Positions 35,600 through 46,850 of a stretch of 64,000 nt of DNA are shown here, in pieces; the first letter of the stretch is position 1, and every line of letters starts with the position of its first letter. The DNA is taken from the NCBI RefSeq assembly GCF_004210375.1, contig NC_134837.1, positions 155,537,310-155,601,309 on the forward strand. The letters run 5' to 3'. Below the pieces are notes generated by a model. That model was not told the origin of the DNA. It worked only from the letters and a program-made list of their open reading frames with translations, and made no database searches. This stretch comes from Tachypleus tridentatus (lineage: Eukaryota > Arthropoda > Merostomata > Xiphosura > Limulidae). Both the position numbers and the translations under genes were made by a program.

Positions 35600-37400
35600 C
35601 CTCGAAAGCTGAGATAGGTTACAAAGGAGCAACAAGGATTTTCTGCTAAGGTTTTCCAATCAACTGACAGAGAAGAGATATGTGGATTTTTTTCCTTGCT
35701 CATCGATCAGTTTGCTTTTAGTAAATGGAAATTCACCAGTTGAACTGGATTCATCATGTCCATCATTGTCATTCACCTATGAATTGTTAGCGAGACAGTT
35801 ATTCACCAGATCCCCTTCGAATCCAAAAAAATGTCTGAAACAAATCTATAATGTTGTCCTCTGGACACGTACTAATCATTTGTTTTTGGCTTAATTTCTT
35901 AAGCTCGAATCACAGTACATGAGAGAAACACATCTGGATCCTCCTTAACAATAAAATCATCCTTAGATAAAACAGTGAGCAACTAACTAATAATCTTAGG
36001 TTCAGCAACATTTCCCCCAGCCAAATCGTTTCCCAACAATAATGATACATCTTTAATTGACAGAGTAGGTTTTGCTGCAACCACAAATGGTCGTAAAATT
36101 AGATCTGACGTCAAATATATCATATAAAGAGGAGCACTAACAAAGTCACCCTCAATACCCTGAACAATAATACATTTGCCAGTGGCAGAATTCTAGTCTA
36201 AAGCAGTATACTTTCTAACAACAACGGTTCAACCACCCCAGTATCATGCAAAATACGTGTGGGTATGGGATTAACAGAGTCATTTGTCAAAGACACAGAA
36301 CCAAAAGGCTAAATTTCTCTCCAACTACATCAGCCATTTTTATCAGTGGCTAAATCAACAAATTCAGGGTGATCAGGCGAAACTATGTCCATGTATGGAC
36401 ACAAACACACTGGAGGTTGTATCCTTTCTTTTTCCTTTTCAAACACCAACAATCATATATAACATAACCAAGCTTTTTGCAAAAATGGCAGACAGGCCTT
36501 AATGATTTGGATTAAGTTTTATTCCGACCGAATGAAGATTCTGAACTAAAGAAACTGAATCTTTTAGAATAATCCTGAACTTTAGTGAATTCAAGTGGAT
36601 TTAGTGGCTTAGTCGAAATGGCAGGAATTTTTTTCTATGGAAAGTGGTTTTATGTGTTAAACTTTAATCAATGGAAAGAGCAGCTACTTCCTTTATTGTT
36701 TAAACTTACTTTTCATCCAAGAACGTTTTAGGTCGTCACTCGTATATATAGCGTTTAAATTCCTCAATTAGACATAAATGTCTTAATTTGTCAAAACTGC
36801 TTCCAATATGCCTAGAATTACACCATATATCAAAATAAATCTCTTTTTTTGAGTAAAGTCTATATAAGTTTGATTATTTTGCTTATGGTAGCCTTGAAAC
36901 TTTTGGCGATAAGTTTCTGGTACTAACTCGTATTATTTAAAAATAGCTACTTTAACCTTGTCATAACTGGGGCAATATTCTACACAGAGAGTGGCATAAC
37001 CTTCTTGTGCTTTACCAGTTAAAACACGTAATAATAATAATGACCATTTTTGGTGAGTCATTCCATGGTTTGGGCAACCTTTTCAAAATGTTGGAATTAT
37101 TTATCAACTTCATTTTCATTAAATAGTGGTACTTTAATATACTTACTGAGTTCAAAGTTGTCATTTTGCCTTTCTCGATCGTAGTGGAGTTTAATTTCTA
37201 ATTATTCAGCCAAATTTCTTTTTTTCGGCTTCAATACGAGCTTGTTCTTTCTCCTTTTCGGCTTTGATACAGCTTTTTCTGCCCCGAGACGTTTATTTTT
37301 CTTTAAGCTTCGGTACGAGCTTGTTCAAGCTCAAATTTTAATTTATCACTATATCTCAACTCTGATTGGCTAGTGGAGACACTAGAGCATTCCCCTAATG
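35600..37400 (-). pseudogene. decayed Ty3/gypsy-type retrotransposon: gag, zinc knuckle, protease
   Basis: On the minus strand, from high to low coordinates, there are four parts. A charged Glu/Lys/Arg stretch (37330-37180) comes first. Then a gag domain with VLTGKAQEGYATL and YELVPETYRQKF (37050-36860). Then a knuckle CHFCKKLGYVIYDC (about 36492-36451) whose expected His is Tyr. Finally a retropepsin-like part with ILHDTG (about 36262-36238) and SLLLGNDLAGGNV (about 36037-35999). A linker continues to about 35690. Many stops and frame changes break it. In intact elements gag packages the RNA and the aspartic protease (DTG) processes the polyprotein. I see no LTRs and no adjoining reverse transcriptase. 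Confidence 0.8.
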
Positions 37401-38127
37401 CTCAGACAACAAATCATCATTTACTAGTATTTTAATAATGCACTGTTTCACTTGATTTTTTTCATTTCATGCACATGATTGTCTGTTCTATGGTCTACTT
37501 ATTTTAGAGAGTGACTTGAATAGAGGCATAATAGGTTTAACCCAGTCCTTCAGCAGCTCCTTCCTTACCCAGTAGAAGAGAGATTTGTTTCGCCTGGTGT
37601 GAACACGTCTTTATTCCTGGTGAAGTCTAAAGTCGTCAAGTTCTTGAGGCCTGAAAGTATTTGGATCACTAAATGGCGTGATGAAGACTACAACCTGTCA
37701 GAATGACTACCATAATCCTAGTCATTATATCTTAGAGAGAAACTTTCCTGAATTTTTAACCAGTAGCATTATTAGTGGAAGATGAAAATACGTAATCACC
37801 TTTCCTCTACATCTTTGTCATTCACTACTCACTAAAGCATCAGCTGAAATAAGCATACTGAAAACTCTTACGAACACAAGTCTGTTCTGTACAAGTTAAA
37901 AATCAGCTGCAATTCGGCCAAAGCTTCTTATAATACCACTTGGTTCTTTAGGGTACTCCTAAATGTCATCAAATGTATCCTTTCATGGAGTTCAAATAAG
38001 ACTTGGAAGCATAAGCATATTATAATATAACCTTGGCTAAGTGAAGTACAAGGTCACCAAAATAGTTAGGAATTCGACCTCAACTAGCAAAAATTGGACT
38101 GGAAACCTAAAAATTGTTTGTTTGAAT
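37401..38127. other. intergenic, nothing recognised
   Basis: May hold more decayed element sequence; nothing identifiable. Confidence 0.4.
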
Positions 38128-38193
38128 CAAAACCCGGTTTCTAGCAGTGTAAGTTCGCAAACATATTGCTGTACTACTGAGGGATTAAAACGT
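38128..38193 (-). repeat. SINE family 2 fragment
   Basis: 'caaaacccggtttctagcag' and 'tgtaagttcgcaaacatatt' followed by 'gctgtactactgaggg' match the tRNA-like half of family 2 in reverse. Confidence 0.65.
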
Positions 38194-39106
38194 AAGATCA
38201 GAAAATCCCGAGTAGTCAGAAAGTCAACCAGGTGTGTAAGCTGAATAAAGTTGTGACTGCTTGTTTATAATTTACTCTTCTATAACAGTTATGTTACAAA
38301 AAGCATTACACAGACTACCTTGGTCAGGTGATATATTTATGGAGTTCATGTGTGTTCATGTTCTAACCATTCGTTGAACATATATCCTTACTGCCCATGA
38401 ATTTCTTGGTCCACAGGCTTCACTGGGTTTCCAATTTACCACTACCTTATTATCTGCGATACCTTTTGTCGACATTGTAATGAAAATGGAAAGATTTTAA
38501 CCATTCGACCCAGCTCTATTCCTTCCATTATTGTCTGATTGTTATGTGACAGTGTTCAGTTCTAGGAAAGTAATGGTGTCAAACCATCCGCATGAGCTGA
38601 ATTAGATTTGCAGATGTCAGTTTATACTTGTGACTATAAGAATCGACTGAAGCTCAAGCCATCCATCCTTTATTACTTTTATCCACAAATAGAGTTAGTA
38701 CTAATTAGATGCAGATATTACTTTCTGCTCCAATCCTACTACACTTACAGCCCGAAGTTTCATACATTTTATTCCAAATATTGTACTGAAATATTGTTAA
38801 ATATATATATTTAGAAAACTATGTGATATTTTAAGTTACAAAACTGAAAGTATTCTATTACAATGAAATAAAACACAAGCTTACGCGTTTGTTATTTCAG
38901 CTGTTGTCTAGAAATTGACTTAATCGTGAATATTTCATTTCGATCCTGTTGAAATGTTATACACTCCTCTTCTAGCAAAATTACAAATAAAACTGTCTTC
39001 TTTCATATGTGGTGTGGGTCTTTCCATTATTGTTATCCTTCCATGAAAATCCAAACAAGTTTTATATTAAATTCTAAATTGTAGTTATTGTACTTTAACA
39101 GTAAAT
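38194..39106. other. intergenic, nothing recognised
   Basis: No supported gene or repeat. Confidence 0.4.
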
Positions 39107-39364
39107 GTTTTGAATTTCGCGCAAAGCATCACGAATGCTATCTGTGCTAACCATTCCCACTTTTGCAGTGAAAGGCAAGACGAAAAACAGCTAGTCATCA
39201 CCACCCACCATCAACTCTTGACCTATTCTTTTACCAATGAATAGTGAATTGATCATCACATAGTAACATCTCCAGCTAAAAAGATAAGTGTTTAAATGGC
39301 ACGGAGATTCGAACTCGCGACCCTTAGATTGTGAGACGAGCGCTATAACCTCCTGGTCACGTTG
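39107..39364 (-). repeat. SINE family 1 copy, diverged
   Basis: 'tttgaatttcgcgcaaagc' at the tail end, 'ctagtcatcaccacccacca' in the body and 'attcgaactcgcgacc' (B-box, reversed) in the head. Confidence 0.9.
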
Positions 39365-39739
39365 GATAATTAAAATTAAAACTAATATTTATGTAGTTTT
39401 ACTTTTCCGTCAAAGTGTCTTACAAAACATTTTAGTAATAAAGTTTTAAACAACATATTTAACACACTTATTTTCAATTTGTTTTTAAAACAATAATTTT
39501 TTCTCATTTACAAAACTTTAGATTATAAATGTTTTGCCTTATCAAAATCGTTTTTCTTGTCTGTATATCAGTAATTTTATGTAACAGCTTTTGAGTTTGT
39601 TGGATATTAAATATGTTTGGTGCTTCTGAGATGATTTTTGAAGTTTTATTTTTCTTGTCTAATTCATACAGGAGTATTAGACAGGAAGATTTATGCAAGA
39701 CAACTACAGGATACATCTGAACTTAACTGAACTAGTGAT

Positions 39740-40008
39740 GCCCGGCATGGCCAGATGGTTAAGGCACTCAACTCGTTGTAATCTGAGGGTCGAATCCTCG
39801 TTGCACAAACGTGATCGCACGTTCAACCGTAGGGGCTTTATATAATGTGACGGTCAATCCCACTATTCGTTAGTAAAAGAGTAGCCCAAGGGTTGGTGCT
39901 GGGTGGTGATGACTAGCTGCCTGTCCTCTCGTCTTACACTGCTAAATTAGGAACGGCTAGCGCAGGTAGCACCTCGAGTAGCTTTGCGCGAAATTCAAAA
40001 CCAAACCA
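39740..40008 (+). repeat. SINE family 1 copy
   Basis: Head 'gcccggcatggccagatggt', B-box 'gggtcgaatcctcg' (a few bases lost before it), body 'cccaagggttggtgctgggt', 3' end 'gcgcgaaattcaaaaccaaa'. Confidence 0.93.
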
Positions 40009-40223
40009 GATATCAAGACAAAGCTAGTTTGTACCAATCTTGTTTAAATTTAAAAAATGATCAGAAAGTATGATGCACAGAGATCTTCATGAATCAAAGC
40101 AAAAACACTGTAAGTATATTTTTTTACAATACTAAACTGTCATATTTACTGGATCTGTGAATTAATCAATAACTTTTTTCCTACTGTTTGTCTTTTCATT
40201 TACCTATTTATTATGATGATAAA

Positions 40224-40342
40224 AGCCACCCAGTGGCATGTCTGCGGACTCACACCACTAAAAATCGGGTTTCGATATTCGTGATGGGAAGAACATTGAT
40301 AGCCTATTGTGAAGCTTTGTGCTTAATTATAAACAAACAAAA
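40224..40342 (+). repeat. SINE family 2 copy with 11-bp target duplication
   Basis: 'cacccagtggcatgtctgcg', 'atcgggtttcgatattcgtg', 'gatagcctattgtgaagctt', tail 'aattataaacaaacaaa'. Flanked by atgatgataaa at 40213-40223 and 40343-40353, which fixes the family length at about 119 bp. Confidence 0.93.
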
Positions 40343-40746
40343 ATGATGATAAAGTAGAAATGATGTTAATCCTACACTTTGTACTAATAAGAAACTTGGA
40401 TTTACCCATAATGTGACTGATTTGTTTCGTGAAACACAGTGAAGACTGTGACCTCTAGATCAGTGGTTCTTGACCTTGTTGGAGGTACTGAACCCCGGAA
40501 GTTTCGTACTTGCATTCACTGAACCCTTCGTAATTGGAAAAATAAAATATGATTTTTTCAAATTCAAAACGTAAGTAGATATTTAATTAGTGCACAGAAT
40601 GAACCATGCATCAGTTGCACACAATATCACTGTGTTCAAAGAACAAAACCAACAAAACATGAATTTTACACAGAAACAAAAATATAACTAAATGAATATT
40701 TACTGCAAATCAATGTGACTTTTGCTGTTGCCTTTCAGATACAAGT

Positions 40747-41779
40747 TCAGAAATGCGCGAGTGCCACTCTCATATCATTTTCGCAACAAAGTCTGTTTCT
40801 TTTCTTCGTTTTTATGTCTACCATCCTCGAAAAGGATTGCTCGCAAAGATACATTGTAACAAACGGTATGAGTATCTCAAGGACTTTCTCAGCAATAAGA
40901 GGGTACGCTACGATTTGGTGACACCAAAACGTTGAGAGCGTTGTTCTGAAAAGTTGCTGTTGAACCTGGCTCTGCTGAAGTTCAATGATTTCGTTGAGGT
41001 ATTCATAATTGACATCTGCTGTAGCAACACTAAACGTGAACGGCTGTCTCACCTATGCTGGATATGACTCTCTGGTGAAGAAGTATCCGTCGAGAGACTT
41101 TGCGAGCTCATCTAAGTGCATGGCAGTTGCTTGCTTCAGTTCCCTGGATACAGAAATGTTTCCGATTTCAGACACATCTTCGATCTTACTTACACAGTCG
41201 TCCAGCAGGGGAAAGCTTGTGAAGTTATCATTCTCTGTTCGTCGTTTCCATAGCGGTAGCTATTTTTGAAAAGCCTTCAGGTTTTCTTCCGCTTTGATGA
41301 TGTTGACTCCACCGCCCTGCATCTGTTGATTGAGAGCATTGAAGATATCGGCCATGTACGCCAAAATGAGAATGAACTCAGATTTTTTGAAGCAATCTGC
41401 ATGACAATGTTGGTGTTCTCGCAAAAACAGAGCTATTTTCACATGCATGGCAAAAACACGATTCAGCACCTTTCTCCGGGATAACCACCGAACGTTAGAA
41501 TGGTACAAAAGTACCTCGAATCGAGAGCCCATTTTATTACACAGCTCTTTGAAGATGCAGTGCTTCAGGGCACTACTTCGCACAAAGTTCACACATTCCA
41601 CTACAATTTTTTAATACTTCTGCCAATTTTGAAGGCAAGGTTTTTGTTGCCAACGCATGCCTGTGCAGAACACAGCACGTTACAATGATGTGTGGTGCAT
41701 CGGCTTTCACCAGCTCACCAAAACCAGATTTTCGTCCCAGCATGACTGGAGCTCCGTCCGAACAAACTGTAGAAACCAT
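40747..41779 (-). pseudogene. hAT transposase remnant (ZBED5/SCAND3-like), N-terminus missing
   Basis: Read downward from 41779: VCSDGAPVMLGRKSGF (DDE-domain block) and VLHRHALATKTL. A frameshift near 41590 follows. The next frame has NVRWLSRRKVLNRVF and AYMADIFNALNQQMQG (41601-41260), and then after a stop LIPFVTMYLCEQSFSRM and KTKKRNRLCCENDMRVALA (41052-40747), which is the hAT C-terminal dimerisation region. The family's RNase-H-like enzymes cut and paste with 8-bp duplications. About the first third, including any BED finger, is absent where the Penelope piece now lies. The stops and frameshift rule out activity. Family naming is from recalled motif similarity. Confidence 0.88.
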
Positions 41780-41782
41780 AAT

Positions 41783-42228
41783 CAGTGATGTCGAGAAAAC
41801 CCACTTGTAGAGAAATATATATGTTAAAACGGCTCGTTTGGGTTGAGAAAATATTTTACATATAAGAGCGAACGTTTCGACCTTCTTCGGTCATCGTCAG
41901 GTTCACAAAGAAAGAAAGAGGTAACTGACCGGAAGCTGACCACATGTTTGAAAGTGGTTGTGTAACTGAATGTCGGAATCTAGAGGGCGGTGTTAGATGT
42001 TTGAATATATAATTTTATATAATTTATTTTATTATTTTTAATATGGGTATAAAGATGTTCCTTTGTATTGGTTTATTTTGGGTTTAAGTTGTTGTATAAG
42101 TAAGGCTTCTTTAATTTTGCGTTTGTTTATGTTTGTTTTTATATTTAGTATTTGAGTGTTTTCTATGGTTATGTTGTATTTATTTGACTTGCGGTGTTCG
42201 AAAACCTGTGAAGGTGACTTTTTATTTT
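41783..42228 (-). mobile_element. 5'-truncated Penelope-like element (GIY-YIG endonuclease end plus 3' region)
   Basis: The minus strand from about 42225 reads HRKSNKYNITIENTQIL, then KRKIKEALLIQQLKPKINQY and GTSLYPY, ending with TAA at 42040-42038. This is the C-terminal end of the GIY-YIG endonuclease of Penelope-like retroelements (the KIKEA...LKP.IN block). A 3' region follows with a hammerhead-like core at 41870-41904 and a terminal stretch 'aaacccacttgtagagaaat' also found at 27.29 kb. The reverse transcriptase part is absent, as in a 5'-truncated copy. It sits inside the hAT element, so it inserted later or filled a deletion there. Confidence 0.8.
41870..41904 (-). ncRNA. hammerhead-ribozyme-like core in Penelope 3' region
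   Basis: Minus strand shows CTGACGA (41900-41894), then GACC-loop-GGTC pairing (41892-41889 with 41882-41879; loop of six), then GAAAC (41878-41874). This matches the order of the conserved hammerhead core, CTGANGA, stem II and GAAA. Flanking GAAC (41904-41901) and GTTC (41873-41870) are complementary. Hammerheads are known in Penelope-like elements. Stem III and the cleavage-site UH are not clear, so activity is doubtful. Confidence 0.5.
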
Positions 42229-42319
42229 AAAGAAGCCTTGACCTCCGCCGAACTCCTGAGACTGACTCACCGAACTCCTGGGTTCGATTGAACCCAGGTT
42301 AAGAACCACTGCTCTAGAT

Positions 42320-43296
42320 ACCTGAAGCGCGGCCAGTGAAAAGCATTGCTTTCTCTTATCTATGTTGCCCAATGTGTGGAATACAACACTATCTGCATGG
42401 GTGAACTAAATAGTATCTACTAGAGAACGACAGAGAACCAGAAGTAACAAGAATTAAAATTGTTCAATCGTTTTCTGGGCCATATGTTCATGAGTCTTGC
42501 AGAGTGTCAGACTAAAAGGAAACATTTACATATTAATAAGATAAGCTAGAAAACATATAGTACGCCCACATACTACGCTTCTCTTTCCTATTATGTATCA
42601 AGCTTGTCTTCATGTCTGTAATTAAATTTAACTTTAATACAAATTTACTTTAAACTTGCACTGTAGTGGCACTTAGATGACACAACCTTTAAACAAAGAA
42701 CTACACTCAAATACAACAAAATAAACTCATTTAACGATGAGTTAAAATCAAAATATTATATAATATATAAATAATAAAAATGAAACCACTTTATGATTTA
42801 TGTTCAAATAAAGAAAATAATTATATGAACAATTAGGAATAAAAAGAAAACATTTTAATTATAAGATTCTTACACAATGCATGAGAATATAAAATAATAT
42901 ACTCAAAATAATATAATCAAAATACTAAATACCACAGAAATATATTAACCAAAATAAAACATTTTTAAATGCATAATTTAATAACTTTAAACATGCATAT
43001 ATGTGTACTTTTGATCTCTCGAAATATACGTATATGGATTTTCAGACTTTAATGCTATTGAAAATGAATTATTCAACTTTACTGGTGAGGAAACCATTCT
43101 ACGCAATTTAGATAGTCTACCAATTGCTGTTAAAATGTGTTTTAATAAAAATTCATAAAATATTTTAATAACCGTTATCTTACCATCTGCCTACGTATAA
43201 TACACACTATTTGATTACTATGAGTAGATGTTACATACTGTAAATGTGACATTAATATTTCCTCGTTCCATCCAATACTTTTCTAATTTATTGGGT
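42320..43296. other. intergenic, nothing recognised
   Basis: Very AT-rich; no supported gene. Confidence 0.4.
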
Positions 43297-43307
43297 TTTT
43301 AGGAAGC

Positions 43308-43579
43308 TTATTTGTTTGTTTGTTTTGGAATTTCGCACAAAATTACTCGGGGGCTATCTGTGCTAGCCGTCCCTAATTTAGCAGTGTAAGACTAGAGGGA
43401 AGGCAGCTAGTCATCATCCCCCACCGCCAACTCTTTCACCAAGGAATAGGGAGATTGACCATCACATTATAACGCCCCCACGGCTGAAAGGGCGAGCATG
43501 TTTGACACGATTGGGATGCGAACCCGCGACCCTCAGAATACGCGTCGCACGCCTTAACACGCTTGACCATGCCGCGACA
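43308..43579 (-). repeat. SINE family 1 copy with 11-bp target duplication
   Basis: Reversed copy from 'tttgtttgtttgttttggaa' to 'cttgaccatgccgcga'. Flanked by ttttaggaagc at 43297-43307 and 43580-43590. A small deletion removes a few bases at 'caactctttcaccaagg'. Confidence 0.96.
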
Positions 43580-43590
43580 TTTTAGGAAGC

Positions 43591-44480
43591 AGAGATGTGT
43601 CTTTCTACAACCTGCTAAAATGAGTGCTCCAACTAATCTCGCTAGTTCTGTTCTATAATCTTCTGTAAATTATTTGAACATTAACGTTAAAAACAAACAT
43701 CTTGAATCCTAATTACTTTGTTAGTAATATTCAACACTGAATATGACATTTTCTTAATTTCTTCATGATGTAATACCAAATTTTGGTTTAATAAGTTTAG
43801 TATAGTAGCTTGATTACTTAATAGATTAATCATTTCTTTTCATAATTTTCTTTGATCATTTAACTTCATGTTTAATTCCTTTAAATAATCTATAGTTACA
43901 GTACAAAAATAATGTTTTAAAGTACTTCGCCTGGCATTAATCTTCTGTTTATTTCTGTATAAAATAAAATTATTTCTAATATCATTTAATGTTTATAAAT
44001 ATCACTTTACTTCTTCCTAGTATTTTCTAGTTTATATTAATTTATCATTTTATATTAATTACTTTTAAATACTTGCATTGTCGAAACTTGACTGGCAAAA
44101 ATGGTTTCCTATCCATACTTAAAATTTACAGTTGTTTTCAATGAAGAGTTAATTTTTTCTCTCAATTTAGTCAATAAATGAACATAATATATTACTTACT
44201 TCTATTTGTTTCTTGATGAACTAAAGTTTCATTATTCAGTAAATACTATACTTACTCTTTATTAACTGGAAAAAAAAAAAGTACAATTTGTCCGATTACA
44301 ATGGCCACTTGCCTGTAAGTGCTATGTATAAACATACTACTAATTTACACTTCCCCACCTATAATTCATATGTTAATTATTACGCGTTAATTAAACACGT
44401 TATTAAATATTTTGTACAGTTATTCTAATATCGTATTATTACATCACTGTTGTGTGACTAGTAACACGTGGGTCAAACCT
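43591..44480. other. intergenic, nothing recognised
   Basis: AT-rich; an A-run near 44270. No gene. Confidence 0.4.
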
Positions 44481-44499
44481 AATATGTCTTGATCGCCTG

Positions 44500-45490
44500 G
44501 TTGATGGGTATCATCTTAACGATTGTTTTGATACTGAACCTTGCGTTTCAAAAGTTGGTGTTAATATGGTTTTTAATTATATTGACGTCTGCTGGTTGAC
44601 TTTGCATGTCTATACTATTTCAAGTAACTTGGTTTGGCTGTACTGCTTTGTGTTGGGACAATATTAGGGCTTCTACTGTTTAGTAGCTATGCTAATAGTT
44701 AAAGTTACCATACTCAAGCGAAGCATCTACAATCCAAGCTTTTATGAGGTTGATGTATTCTATCTTTAATTTCTGCCTAGAGGTTTCTTTATTTAACTGG
44801 GCCTTGCTCTTCTTGTAACTTTTCATGAGATTTAGTGTCTTTAACCGGTTGTCGTGTATTGCATTTTCTTACCGTATTGTTTTGAAAAATTCACAGAACT
44901 TGACTATTTAATTGCTATAGGACTTTTACACAACTTTGTTAATTTCTTTGTTTCTGTTTTCGACAAGTGTATTTTTTATATTTAAATGTCCAGTCGTTAG
45001 AGGTATGGAACACAAATTGAAAGTTCCAACTACAGTCATCGTTTCTGTCCACTGGTATCTTCCCATTTCAAACATAACAAGCCCTCTCGTAGGCACGAGT
45101 CCTATTATGTCCAGTACATCCTTATTTATATGAAACGAATGTTTACATTAAGTTTTCTGCATTATCCTTGATCGACTGAATAACTGGTTCTAAACTAACA
45201 TCTTTAAGTTTAATGTTGAACAGCATTAGTTTTTAATTATCCCTTCTGGTCATAACATCTTGGACTTTCGTGTTTTTTACTTAAGGTTGGTCGTCAATAC
45301 TGCCTTTCTATATTATTTATATTCTTCCTCGATGCATAGTTTTAGAGATAATTTTATCGGATTTTCCATGGTTTTGTCAAGGGCAATGAATGATATTTAT
45401 TGTACCCTTGGAGTTTGTGGAGTCATTTTGCTATCTGGCCTTTTGGATTTTCAATATTTACAAGACACTTTAATGATCCATGGATCTTAA
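44500..45490 (-). pseudogene. decayed gypsy-type pol fragment (RNase H to integrase)
   Basis: Minus strand near 45480-45410 reads HGSLKCLVNIENPKGQIAK, like the end of the RNase H region in gypsy-type polyproteins (usual form SL.WL.N..NP.GQLARW). About 350 bp further, 45095-45040 reads EGLLCLKWEDTSGQK, like the zinc-binding start of integrase (GLLYRKWED). Stops are frequent and the order is as expected. The end near 44500 is a guess. It could belong to the same family as the gag piece at 36-37 kb, but the two are 8 kb apart. Confidence 0.5.
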
Positions 45491-45836
45491 AAGTTTGATA
45501 CATATTTTATTGAATGGTCGTCCACAATGAACATTCCAACAAGCCTTTTGTTTTTTCAAAGTAATTTGTTTAAAGGACGACTATGTCACAGAATGATTTA
45601 ACAAAACTACAATAGTAAGTGCTTTGCGTGAAATTCAAGTACAAGCTAAATGAGGAAATTACCTTTTAATGACAACAAAGAACGATTTACAACTTTTAAC
45701 AAAAAATTGTCCATAAAACTAATTTGATGTTTTGGTTTTTAGGATCCTCATAATACTACTTAAATCAGTGAAATTAAATATGTTGTTGTAAGCTACATTT
45801 ACAATCTTTAGTTTCACATGTTTCTTTGCTAAACAG

Positions 45837-46106
45837 TTTGGTTTGGTTTGAATTTCGCGCAAAGCTACACGAGGACTATCTGCGCTAGCCGTCCCTAATT
45901 TAGCAGTGTAAGACGAGGGGGAAGACAGCTAATCACCACCACCCACTAACTCTCGGGCTACTCTTTTACCAACAAAGAGTGAAATTGAGCGTCACATTAT
46001 AGCACTCCCACGGATGAAAAAGCAAACTTATTTGGTGTAACAGGGATTAGAACCCTGATCCTCAGATTACGAGTCGAGCACCTTAACCACCTGGCAATGC
46101 CGGGCA
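45837..46106 (-). repeat. SINE family 1 copy with 11-bp target duplication
   Basis: Reversed copy from 'tttggtttggtttgaatttc' to 'cacctggcaatgccgggca'. Flanked by ttgctaaacag at 45826-45836 and 46107-46117. Confidence 0.96.
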
Positions 46107-46289
46107 TTGCTAAACAGAACTGCATCATGATGATGATACAATACCTAGAATATTCGAAACGCTTTTGAAAAGCATTTAGAAACAAGAGTAATTAAAAATA
46201 CGAGTAGAGAGCAAGCAATAAGATGTTAAGAATTCAACAGATTATTTAACAAGCTTTTCAGTTCAGTGTTTATAAAAAAAAGTTGATAC

Positions 46290-46850
46290 ATCAATTCCCC
46301 TTATAATCTAAAACACCTCAATCATATCTCCTCCTAACTCTTTTTTCACGAGAAAACAACAATTTGAGAGATTTCAATCCATCCTCACATGACAACAATT
46401 CCATTTCAAGCAACATCCCAGTAACCGTTCTCTAAATCCTTTCCAACAACTCAATGTCTTCTCCTAAGGCAAGAAGTCTAAGACTGAATACAACATTCAA
46501 GATGTGGTCTAACCAGTAGCCTGTCCAACGAAATGATAACTTCGTTGGACGTATATTCAATGTTTATGTCGACACTAGCTAAAATCCTATTTGCCCTATT
46601 ACTATCAGCAGTACACTGCTTGTTGGGCTCTAAAAAACTGAACTATTACACCAGTATTCTTTTCTTTCATGACAGTGCTCAGGTTATTCCCACCCATACT
46701 GTAATTATAATTAAAATTATGATAACCCACATACATTATCTTCCATTTATTTTAATTAAGACTCATCTGCCTTTTACATGTCCAGCTCACTAAATAATCT
46801 AAATCCTTTTGTAAAGTAGCAGCATCCTTCAAAATTGAAAGTGACTTGTT
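46290..46850 (-). pseudogene. CR1/L2-like LINE fragment, C-terminal reverse transcriptase region
   Basis: Minus strand from about 46850 shows KDAATLQKDLDYLVSWTCK, then NYNYSMGGNNLSTV and KEKNTGVIVQF, NRANRILA, LVRPHLECCIQ and finally the LLERIQRR-like and LFSLEKRR-like positions down to about 46320. This is the thumb and connecting part of a non-LTR reverse transcriptase. Stops and frame changes occur throughout, and no catalytic FADD box lies in this piece. A related piece is at 55670-56010. Confidence 0.75.

Larger units (their letters stand above)
40453..42319 (-). mobile_element. hAT (Charlie-type) DNA transposon with 8-bp target duplication, containing a Penelope-like insertion
   Basis: The element spans 40461-42311. 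The termini are inverted: cagtggttcttgacct at 40461 and cagtggttcttaacct read inward from 42311. Both sides are flanked by ctctagat (40453-40460 and 42312-42319), a perfect 8-bp target duplication. This fits the nTCTAGAn preference reported for Charlie-type hATs. Transposase remnants lie on the minus strand between. About 445 bp near the 5' end of the transposase is Penelope-like sequence (about 41783-42228). Confidence 0.95.

Noticed and set aside
40715-41688. Plus-strand open frames across the hAT element
   Set aside because: Antisense shadows of the transposase remnant.
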